64,000 nt of DNA, from contig CM076267.1 of assembly GCA_038380795.1 (NCBI GenBank), positions 17,095,501-17,159,500 of the forward strand, in the 5' to 3' direction. Origin of the DNA: Pyrocephalus nanus (taxonomy: Eukaryota > Chordata > Aves > Passeriformes > Tyrannidae). Below the pieces are notes generated by a model. It was given only the letters and a program-made list of their open reading frames with translations, was not told the DNA's origin and searched no databases. Numbering within the stretch: the first letter of the stretch is position 1; each line of letters starts with the position of its first letter. The position numbers were made by a program, and so were the translations under genes. Below, in pieces: positions 38,701 to 50,700 of this stretch.

Positions 38701-41700
38701 AACTCAGGATTTATTTCCTATAATACCTTTTCTAATCAGTGCAGTCCCAAAAATAAGAACTTGCCAAAGGTTTTCATGCAGAGGACCACAACTACACTTC
38801 TCTTTAAAAATCAGAGCTGCTTTTTATATGCCAAGTAGGAGACCCCTAGTCAAAACAGTATAAGATTAATGCTAATTATATTGTATTTGCAGACAGAAAA
38901 CTACATGCAGCAAATACGTGAACAGCAGGAAAAGATAGAGCTTCAAAACAGCATTATTGCAAAACTGAAATCACAGTTGGCTGCTCTGAATGCTAATAGA
39001 GGTATGTACTCCAGTTTGCACGTTATTGCTTTTTATGCTGTGTTGCTCTGATGAATAGTTCTGACTTTGTTTCTTCAGTTTTTACAATATACATATCTCA
39101 AATGAGTATCATACTTTTCTGTGAATGTGAGAGTTAACACAAATGTGCTGTTTCAAGATCTATTTATAAAATGCAACACTTCTGGGGTCTCTCTTTATCC
39201 TCCTCAAGAAATGGTGAGATTTTCTTTAGAGGTAGAACCTGCTTACACTGAAGCCAATAAAAGTTATGAAAATATGGGTTCAAATCATTCACTAGAATTA
39301 CAAAAATGTTACATATTAATTTTACACATCTGTTAATAAGTTTATCTCAGGTTCTTCTAGATGTGAGTGCTATGATTGTATGTCTTTTATGTTAGATGGC
39401 TCTTGTGATGCTAGTCTTATTAGATAACCAGATTTTACAAGCAGGTAATTCTCTTTCAAATCAAATAGTCATTGATGGATAATTTTTCACTGTTTGACTG
39501 TATTACACAAATAAGAGAAAAGAGTCAAAGTAACCATGTGTTAATCTGCCATGCTCATTAAATATTTATTCACACTAGCCTAACACTCCTGGTTTTCATA
39601 AATACTAGCAAAGTGGCTGACTTTTATTTTTAGGAGTACATGTACATCCTTTATTGCTGATTTAGTCTTGCATTGTCTCCAAGCACTGAATTTGCCTTCT
39701 CTTGCTTATTTAATATGAAGGCTTGCTCAAAGAAAATGAAAGAGTTAATATAAGTAAGTCTAGCTTCACTGGATTTTACTTGTACTTATAAACTGGCTGT
39801 GAAAAATGCAGTGATAGTCACCTTTTTTTTTTTTTTTTTGTAATTTAAGGTAGTGAACATCCCTACATTCTGATGCATGGAGACATTGAAACATTCAACT
39901 TACCTTTTAGCCAGCTCTCTGAAAAACTGAACATAGCAAAGCAAAGAGAAAAACTATTAAAGGTACAGTCACTTGCAATATATTTAACGTAAGTTCACAT
40001 TTGTGCTGTGATTATACTATGAGACCCTAAGAGGTAAGTGAAATTTTTACTGGTCCCTTTGAGCTACACCTGAAGTGCATTAGTGTTGTGATGCTGCAGT
40101 CTGTTTAGGTGAACTAAGCATGTACCTTTGATCCTTCACAATGAAATTTCTGTTTGGACATCAAGCTCCCTAGAATAGTTTTGATCATAAAGTAGGAATG
40201 TGCTTGCTTATTTATTTCTTATTTTGCCAAAATCAGTGGTCAGAAAAGGGCTTTTTCTTTCTTACAAGATGATTTCACAATGCAACCAGTCTCTGTATTT
40301 TTGCAAGAAATGGAGAACCTGCACTCAAAAAGTGATGGAGTGGAAAGTGAACCGTCCATTGCTCCGGATATGCTGCTGATTTGTTTGGGTTTTCTAAATA
40401 GCCAGGTTTAAGACAATGTCTCTTCTGCCTCTCTTCACTGGAGTAACACTGAGATTTTTACTACAGCTTATTGAGAGTAACAGGAATAAGAGTAAATCAA
40501 TAGTGCAGAATATGACTTAAATGGATTTTACATATTAAGAAAAGACAGAGATGCACAAAGTTGCATTGTTCTTATCCTGTCACTTCATGCTTTTTGAGAA
40601 CAGTCTTGTAACATAAAATGTCTTATTTTTAAATATGAATCTCTGTAGCTCCATAGCAGAGACCTTGTAAGGGTGGTAAATAGACGCTTGTGTGAAGTCA
40701 GGCATTATATTTAAAAAGAATCTATTTCAGGATTTATTTCCTAAACCTGAGCTACAAACAAATTACTTATGCTAAATTCAGAGAAATGCATTTTTTATCA
40801 GAAATGTTAATTGCAAAGTAATTTTATTAGATTGCTGGTGCTTGCTTAATTATCCTGAAGGAATCTCATTTGAGACTAAGCCTTTGCAAACATTTTAAAC
40901 ATACCGCTAGAAAATATTTATATATACACTCCTTTTCTATTTAGAAAAGTCTCTATATAATTTTTCTGCACTAGAATCTGTAATCACAAGATGCCATTTC
41001 TTTCAAATCTTTGCATTTATTTGGATTAGAACACATTTGAAGGGTTAATTCTTTGATGGAACATCTTTACAAATTTTTGTATTTCGCTGTCTTGAGTTGG
41101 ATAAAAATTATGCTTTGCACTTGTGCATGAAGACCTGATCAAGTCTAATATTTCATACTCTTGTTTCTGAATGATTGCTAAAGAACAGTAGTTGTAAGTA
41201 ACTTAGTCAATAGAATGAGTAGGAGAAAGGAGAAGCTGCGTTATCTGCTTTTCTCATGGGCAAGCACTGAGATTATGTGAGCTGTACAGGAGATTATAGG
41301 CAGTGCATGAGAAGCTGGAATCATTATTTCAGGAACTGTTTTCTTAATGGAATGTACATTATTTGTCTTTATCTGCATATTTTTGTGTGTAGTCACTTAC
41401 TGCAGCTACCTCTCAGCAATAGATATTTCATCTGGATTTTTCTGCTTCTGTGCCCTGAACAGAAATATTACTGATATAACTCTATGCAGAATCAACTAGA
41501 CAGTCTGTCTGCATTGAAACCCAGGCACAGTGCTATATAAATAAGGTCTTTTCAGAGGGGATGTGTAGGGATTCAAACCCATGCAAAGTTGGGTTGACCC
41601 AGCTTACTCTAAGTTTCTGTTTGTGGGAATGTAGTAGCTCTCTTACTCTGTGTTGAGAGCATGGAGCTTGAGGAAAAATGTTGACTGGACAAAAACTGGC

Positions 41701-44700
41701 TTCTGCAGAAGCACTTGGGAAACTTTACACCATCCTTCTGATGCGAGGAGGACCCTAATGGTCAATATTGTGTCTAGTAAACTTGCACTAACCTGGCAAA
41801 AGGATACAAAGTTGTCCAGATAGCACAGCAGAGGCACATGCACTTCTGCTGGCTCTGGCTATGTCTTGGCCATGCCATTCATGAACTGGCTATAAGTAAG
41901 ATACATAGCACAAGTTCACATTTTATTGAATAAACTCAAGGGAGAAGAACCATATAACTCCAACTTCCTGTTGAAGATGATGAAAAATTAATTGAATTGT
42001 GTTAAATGCTTTATATGCCTTTGTGGCAGCTGCCAATTTTTGTACTTCTTAAATGTAGAAGGAATTTGTATGATGGATAAACATCATGGAATGAATGTGT
42101 GAAATAAGTTGGGGAAAACCCAGGAGTTCCCATTCCTTTGTCTTTCTCAATAAATGAAGTAAAAGTGAAAAAAACCCCACAGAATAGGTAGTCAGCCAGT
42201 GGAAGTTCGTGCCTCAAGGGAAAATTGGGCAACTTCATGCACAAAAAATCTATTGAGAGTTAATAAATACATAGAAACTATTCCTAAGAAGATCTAGGAA
42301 TTTATTAAAGGATGTATCATGAATGTCTCCTGTTTCCTTGTACTTTTTTTCCCCCTAAACATTGTAATTTGACATCTGAGATCAAAAATCCATCATCTCC
42401 TCACTGGCCCAATATGGTTGTCTTATACCTAATTCAATAAAGTATTGGCTTTTTCAGGTATTGAAATTTGGAAGTTCAAATATTCTATTTGAGAGTCTGT
42501 ATTTTTCTAGTCATACTCCATCCACATTATGCTCTGAACCAAATAAATTACGCCTGCAGCCATTGTCCTTTACAGCCTCCTCAGAGTCTCTCCTATGGCT
42601 GGAGAGCCTGGATTTATAGATACCTCTGAAACTGTCTTTTGCTAAGTTCAATGGAATTTTTCAGTGGATTGTATTCTGTCCTGCAGTAAAGTGAATAGGA
42701 ATCCTGAATTGATTTTAATAGGTACATGATTAGAGCTTAAATTTTGGAGGTTTAAGATGAGGGAGGGGCTGTCTTTTGTGTTTTTTCTAGTAGTTGGTCA
42801 TACTTAAGTATTTTATATGCTGTTCTCAAGTTCTGTTGCCTGCGTGTCATAAAATGTTTTAGGATTTTTTTTTGCTCGCATTTGTCTTCACTGAAAGAGG
42901 TGAGTGGATCAGATTAGCTTTTTAGTCAGTACCAAATATAAACAAGATTAAGAGACTTTTTCAGTCACTTGCCTGAGAAGACTAAAGGGCCCTATATTGC
43001 TGCCTGGTTTTGAGACCCTGGCTAGACTTTAAGTAGGAAGAATTTGGATCTGGTTACTCTCTCAGAGCCAAAGCTGCCCAGCAAACAGAAAACCCTAGAG
43101 ATGAGACAATGTCAAGCTTCTACTTTTTAGAACAGTCAGACATCAGAATTCTTATAAACTCAATAAAACATGAAGCTGAAGTCAACACCTGTGACAAGAC
43201 AACATGCTCATGATCACATTCTCCTGGTTCAAGAATTTCAGTATTAAACACTGTGTGGAGTTTGAACGTCAGAGTGTTCTGTGCCATGAAAAAGAGGAGG
43301 AAACTCTGTGTCAGGAATGAATGATGCATATCTTATACAAAATTGCAATAAATGTTTAGGTCTTCTTTTTTGTGCAGGACATAAACAGAGGAATGGCAGA
43401 TGTATGGTAGTCATCTTTATGCTCTAAATTAAGGTCCTAAAATGACTTACATAACTAAGAGCAGCTATTGCAGCAGTCTTGCAGAGTTGCATGTTCCAGC
43501 CAATACCATCTTCTCTGCTGTCACTTTGTTTCCTATCTTTAATGCGAAGAAAGCTGTACTTGATTTTATGCTAGCTGATAATTTCATACATTTAGCTGTT
43601 ATCTGCTGCTGGTATGATGTATACAATAGGATTAGGCCCTGCTACCAGATATAAAAAATTCTGGTATCAGTAGCCTTTTCTTCTATTGCTTCATCTGTTT
43701 AATCTTTCTCTACCCAATAATAAAGAAGAGTTTGTGGATAAACTGTTAAAAGTTACACTTAATATTCCTTAAGACCACTTACAGTTCACATCAGTTGAAT
43801 AGTGTTTTTCCCTAAAACCATATGACCATTTGTTTGTTCTAGGAAGCCACTGAAACAGGTCATTATATCACACTTCAGGGAAAAATAAAAGGACCTGCCT
43901 TTACTGCAGTACTGGTGACTAAGTGGTTGTGAAGCAGCTCTGCTGGAAAGGAGCTGGGATCTTGTAAAACAGCAAGCTGAGCTTGAGCCAGCAGCATATC
44001 CTAACAGAAAAGAAGGGCAACAGCTTCCTGGGTTGTATTAAAGGGAGCACAGCTAACACACCCAGGGAAGTGAGTATCTTCTTCTATTCAGTGTTCATTG
44101 GACTGCATCTAGAATACTACATCCAGTTTGGGGAACTCTAGTACTGCAAAGGCATGGACAAACTAGAGTTCAGCAGAGGCTCCACTGAGGGCTGGGGGCT
44201 TGAGTACATATCCCATGAGAAGAGGCTGTAGAAACTGAACTTGTCCAGCCTGGAGAAGAGACAGCTTCAGGGGAAGCTAATAGTTTTCCAATACCTACAT
44301 CGAGGTTGCAGGCAGATGGAGCCAGGCTCTTAACAATGGTGCATGGCAAGAGGATAACAGACAGTGGATAATTGAAACAGTAAAGGTTCAGACTGGACTT
44401 AGGGGAAAATATTTCACCGTGAGGACAGCCAGACATTGGAAAAGGTTGCCCAGAGAGGTTGTACAGTCTCCATCTTTGGGGAATTCAAGACTGAACTGAG
44501 TAATCTGATCAAACATTGTAACTGACCCTGATTTGGTTAGAAGCTTGAGAACCCTTGAGGTCCCTTCCAAGTTCAATTATCCTCTGGTCCTATAAAGCCT
44601 CTCCAAAAGAAAATACACTGATCTGTTCATAATATGTATTTAACTACTTTGCTGGCAGCTAATACCAGCATGCTTAAAAGATCCAGTGTGTTGCAAAGTA

Positions 44701-47700
44701 CTTAACTGAGCAGGTATGACCTGTGTGACATACTTATGAAGTTTATAAAGCTTATAAAGTTTATGAAGCATCAGCTTTATAAACTTCAGGATTAAGTGTT
44801 TTATAAGTGTTATCATATCATTGCAAAACACCAAACTCAGTATTGGAAACTGTAAGATCATCAAGCTATAAACAGTTGTATTATTGAAAGATCCTGAAAG
44901 GTTTCTCCAGTGCTTTTCCTGGTATCCTGATGGGGGACAAAAATGATTTCCATCAGTATGTACTGATATGTCCTCATTGCAACATGTTGCAATGGTTCTT
45001 CTCATGTGGCTTTTCTACCTGCTTACTTAAATCTTTTCCTCACTTCCTGCAGGGGATACGGGAGAAATGGAAGAGAACTACTGGCCATTGCTGCAGTGGT
45101 TCCAGTTATCTGAAGGCTTTTGAAAGCCCACACGGGAATTGGAGCTGTAATACTACCAAACATAAATTATGCTGTATCACATGCTCAGTGAAAGAGTTCT
45201 TTTACTGTCCTTAAGATACAGTTGTTCTTCAAAGGCATTATCTTTGATGAAAGGTTTTTCCTACATGTTTGGATTTTGTCAAAAGAAAATTTGGGAGAAA
45301 CTGTGTCCCCTGGCTTTTTTTAAATGCGAAGTGGAATTTGATCTGCTAGAAATGCAAAGTGTGGAAGAAAGGCTAGGATTAAGGAGTTTTGCTGTGATAA
45401 CATGCCATTTTTAGGCAGTACTTTGAAGTCACTGAGCAGAAGAGGCTTAATCTGGATCTCTGAGATACCACCCAAGTCTAGAGTTGCATAGAAGCTTCTT
45501 ACTGTAGGTTTACTATTCAAAGTCATAATTGAGACTAAAAACCAATGCTACAAAGCTATTTTTCTGCAGGTTTTTGTTTGTGGATTTTTTGTTGTGTTTT
45601 TGTTTTGTTTTGTTTTGTTTTAATCCATCTAGTATTACCTTTTGAGGCTAAAAACTTGTGTCAGCTACATGTACACACATCCATGCTTAACCAGCTGGTG
45701 TCTTAGTGAATCAGCTCTGGACCACCCCTGCATGGCTGTCATTGTCAAGTAGAGTAGCCCTACCTACCTACCTAATCTCCAAATGCACAACCTCACCCTA
45801 TTTAGGTTCCATTTGAAAATAAAACATGGTCTTGGAAAAGCACTTAGCTGCTTCTTTCCTCTTAACCTTGCCCTACCTGCCTACAGACTATCTCACTGCA
45901 TTTCACTTACATTCTTCTGAAAGAGTTAACTTCTGGGTGTACTTCTCTCACAGAGACAATCATGGGGCTTCAGGACACTTTTTGTGACACTTGATTAGGG
46001 TTTCTATAGATTTCATAAACTGGCAACTAAAAGGTATTCATAGCAGCAGTTTTTAACTGTTGGTTGGTCTTGAAAATTTTTGCAAGTACTATCTTTGAGC
46101 ATATGAAAAAAATGTTTTGTTATTCTTCCAAAAAATTCACTCACATAAAAATTCCATTAATTACTAGATGGATCATTAAAGTGAGGTCAGCCAGACCTTT
46201 TAATTTCACAAATCTTTATAGGATTGAAATATTTGCAATACAATCCTTGTGGAGGATGAGAGGCTGGAGAGTAGCCCTGCAGAAAGAGATCTGAGATTTG
46301 GGTTGAGGGCAAGTTGATTATGAGTCAACAATATGCTCTGGCAGCGAAAAGGCCAAACTGATCCTGGGGTTCATCAGGAGAAGCATTGCCAGCTGGTCAA
46401 GGGAGGTGTTTGTCCTGCTCTGCTCTGCACTGGTGCAGCCTCACCTTGAGCACTGTGGTGTATTTTGGGTGCCACAAAACAAGAAGGACATCAAACTACC
46501 AGAGTGTGTCCAGAGGAGGGTGACCAAGATGGTGAAAGGTTTAAAGGGCAAGACTTATGAGAAGCAGCTAATGTCACTTGTTTGCTGAGCTCAGAAAGGA
46601 GAACCTGAGGGGTGACCTCACCCCAGTCTAAAACTTCCTCAAGGGGGGCAGCAGATGGGGAGGTGCTGATCTCTGGTGACCAGTAATAGGACACAAGGAA
46701 ACAGAATGAAGTTACATCAGGGGAAGTTCAGGTTGGACATTAGGAAAAGGTTCTTCACTGAGATGATTGTTGATTGCTGGAACAGGCTCTCCGTGGAAGC
46801 CAGTCATGGCACCAAACCTGTCAGACAGAATTCAAAGACTGTCTGGACAACACTCTTAGTCATATGGTTTAGTTTTAGATAGTCCTGCGAGAAGCAGGGA
46901 GTTGGACTTGATCCTTATGGGTCCCTTCCAATTTGAGATGTTCTGTGATTCTATTATTGAGTTCTTGGGTTTGTTCAAAAATTAAGACAGCTGCAGAATT
47001 ATCACCATCTTTGAAATGGTTTAAGATTGAAATTCATGAAATATTATTTTATGTATTGTATTGTACATGCAAAATATATAAAATGTTAATTTAAATTATA
47101 CAGTAATTGAACCGTCTTTATTTTTTATAAACGCTAATATGACATTCAGAAATCCAGAAGATACAGTTGCTTTGAATAATCATCTATGAAAAGTTACATC
47201 TGTGTGTAGTTGTAGAAGGCTTTTACTATCAATTTAAAAATAATAATGTAATAAATAAGACTGACCCTTACTTATGTTGCAAAACCTTAATTTAGCTTAT
47301 TCTAGACTGCTGAATAGTGATAGTCCACAAGTCTCAGTTCTATTAATTGTCCTGGTATTTCTAAAATTATTTTTTAGGAACAGTTAGAAAGTGAGAGCAT
47401 GAAATTGAAGCAACTTGAGGACAAAAGCAATCAAAAGGAAAGGAAGCTTTTATCTGTTATTTCCAACCAAGAAGATAAAATAAGAAATCTGAAAAGCAAA
47501 TTGAAAGAATTAAATGAAGCACAAAAGAGTATACAGATGCCAATGTATAAAAGGGAGGTAAGATAAGAAACCAAATAGAGATAAAATGAAAAAGACAAAA
47601 CATTTGTAAATTCTTTCAAACATGAAATGTTTGGAATTTATTCTAATTATTCTAATAAGCATATTTTAAATTTCAGCACTGTATAATTACTAGGAAATTT

Positions 47701-50700
47701 TCTGTTTAAGGCACTCAGGGAATACCATTAAATACCATTAATAGTGGTTGGTTTGCATGTTAATTATTTTATGTTATGTCTTTAAAATGTTCATATTTGT
47801 GAAAACTCCAGATTATAAATTCTGGTTTATAAATTTCAGTTGGAAGTTTTCACCAAGACTGAGTTGATTTCTTTCATTTTTATGCCACCCTATTTTTGTT
47901 ACAGAATAGCATCCAGAGTGCTATTCTGTCATTGTGGGGTAGCTAGAGTAATTGATGTGAATCTAACCATGTACACATATTTTAGCTAGCTAATTTAAAG
48001 TGAACACAGGTAAGAGTGGGAGCACAGCAACACATAGGTTGTTGCTATTAGATGTCCCAAGCACTGTTTAACTTACTATGGCAAGCACTTGTAAAACATG
48101 TTACTAAGTGTAAGGCAGCTCAGATGTGTGGACAAGAGCTGCACTTGCCCTTCAGTGCAAGGTAAGACACACCTGTGGGCTATGGGTCTGTGGTTATAAG
48201 CAACGTATCAGCTTATACAGATTTCTAAGCTTATATGGTTTATAAATCAGCTGATTTGGCAGGTATGATCAAGTTCAGGTCTGATTTGGAGCACATATGA
48301 ACTACCCAGGCCATCTGGTAATGCAGCTCTAGTGGAACTACAGCTTAATGACTGGTTATTATAGAAACTTTCCTTAATGCCTGGTAGATTTAAAACTATG
48401 TAATACTAGAGTGAACCACACGGTGGTAGTCAAAGTTAATAACTTATTTAAAAACCTGCAAGAGCTCCTGACATATTAGCTTGTGGTGTGCTCATTGAAA
48501 ATTTCAGTGAATAAATTGATTTTTAAAAGCTAAAATATCTGGACACCTCACTAACAAGCTTACACAAAATACATAATCTTACCTTATACATGATTGAAAA
48601 AGAATTACAGTCAAGCAATATTCTTAGGACCAGTTCCCTTTCAATGGAGTATGAGCAGAGGAATGCCACACTGCATTAACCTAAAAACTGCTAAACTAAA
48701 AATAGGAATTTCACACAAACATTTAAAAACTGGATTTGTCATTTTTTGAATGTTTTGATAGCTTCCAGCAGGACTTAGGTGAAGGACCCCATGATATTTT
48801 TATTCATACCAAGGTGAAGCGCAAAGTTTATATGCTAATGTGTGCTCAATATTTTCATATTTTACTTCAAGGTGAAAAGTAAGAAAGGTGTTCCAGATAA
48901 GCCTGAATTATCTCTAGGGATCTCTGGTATTTCACCTATGCCTGAAAGGTAAATACTTTTGCAGCATTTCTTAAATTTGCTTTTGTCTTTTCTGTCATTA
49001 AATAAGGCCCTCTTTTCTACATAGTATCTTAAGAAATGGCTGGGAAGAAGTGGGGAGTGGGGAGCATCAGAGGTCAAAGAGCTCATGGGAAGATAATAAA
49101 GCCAGAAACTATGTGAAGTCATAGCTGGGGCTTTACAAGTATGTAGGGATAAGCTGGGAGGAATTAAAGTAGCCACTTGGTTCAGCAGGAGGTTAAACTC
49201 TGGAAATCAGAAACAGAGTTTGGATAAGCATTAACTCCCTTGCATTAACTCTCTTCAAGACAGGAATGTACAACCTTAATGGATTAACTGATGGCAGCAC
49301 AGCAGAGAAGCCTGCTGTGCTGCCAGGAGGAGGTCTGATAGTCAGTATGAGGAAATAATTCTTGGCCTGATCCATCCTAAATGAGAGAGTTTGAAACTAG
49401 GTTTCTCTGTAAGGTGAAACCAGTCAGCCCCTGCTATGACCAAGGGACCAAAAGCAGTAGATTTCCTAAGCAAGCATTCCCTCTTCTGCCAGTGATTTCA
49501 GAAGAATATTGACCAAAGTCTTAGATTTGCATTTTTCATAGGATAGGCAGTAATGCCACTTTTAACAATTTTACTGAGGTCAAGTAGAATATTTTGTAAA
49601 GTGAGCTTAGGGGAGTGTTAAGGGATTAAGAAGGGTAAATTCTTGCTGTCTCCTTATCCTCTTGCCCTGTCACTATCTTGACCACTCTCAGACATAGGCT
49701 AGGTGAAGTGCATGGATCTTTAATCTGGCTCACTACTCCTTTAGAATAAGAAGGAGAGGAAATAAGACTGTGATGCGAGAAAGATTTGTTTGTCTTTGTT
49801 GATTTATATCTTAAAAATTAAAACCTTTACCTGTCTTCTGTCTCCCTGCTCTCAAATAGCTCCCTTACTTTACTGTTTTCTTGGAAAGAGGTATGTGATT
49901 GGTAAGATTACTAGTAATCTTACACTAGGAAGATTATAATATCACACATATCTAGCAAATTAAGCTTGCTTCATCTAATACTATGTATATTTTAAAGCTA
50001 TGATTAGAAACTCCAGTCATTTATAATTTGTTATGTATTAAAACATCTGAAAAAATTGTCAGAATGTGAACGTTAAAAGCAGCAACTTTAACTCCTTCTG
50101 CCAATCCTTTTTTCAAAAGAGATACAAATAGACATTTGTGAGGCATTCTCTTCAAAAAGAGAGCACAGCAGAAGTAGGAACACAGCCTGATTGCTATACA
50201 AATAAGCAATAAATGAAGTAAACAATTCACTGGATTAAAGCAAAGTCCCTTTTGAGGTCTTTTGATACAAAGATGCAAAAGAGAATATAAATCAAACTTC
50301 ACTTTTTCATTCTTAAAGTTAATTTTATAAAATTCATTGTGTTTTGATTAGATAAATTACTCAGTAAGTTTATAGAAATTTCACAATGGAATTTCATGGA
50401 TGCATCAATAACTGAAAAACAAAATGCCTTTAGACAAATAAACTCACATCAGCATGAACTATTTTTACCATTCTCAGTGCAGATAACTAAATATCAGATG
50501 GCCATATGATACTCTGGAAAAGATATAATAAAATAAATCCCTCAAAATAAAAGGAAAATTCATATGATATTGTATATAACAGAGAGGGAATGAGTTCACG
50601 AGCCCCTCTCCAAAATGCAAGGTAGACAGAAATGGAAAGAACAGTAACAAATGCTTATGTGTTCCTTCTTCTGCAAAGTCTGAAGTGCACAGATAACAAC

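Larger units (their letters stand above)
39963..47377 (+). other. TANK: TANK intron 4, carries two CR1 LINE insertions
   Basis: At 7.4 kb it is the longest intron of the gene, phase 0. It contains two sense-oriented CR1 fragments (about 43925-44597 and 46255-46958), a 15-bp hairpin (44737-44788) and a TTTTG-type simple repeat (45598-45620). No extra TANK exon with both splice signals was identified. Confidence 0.85.

Noticed and set aside
45033..45214. Acceptor-like TTTTCCTCACTTCCTGCAG at 45034-45052 with an open frame after it
   Set aside because: No matching GT donor in a usable position and no similarity to TANK. Treated as a decoy site in intron 4.
46406..46588. Open frame with clear protein similarity
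   Set aside because: It is the tail of CR1 reverse transcriptase inside a truncated LINE, not a host gene.
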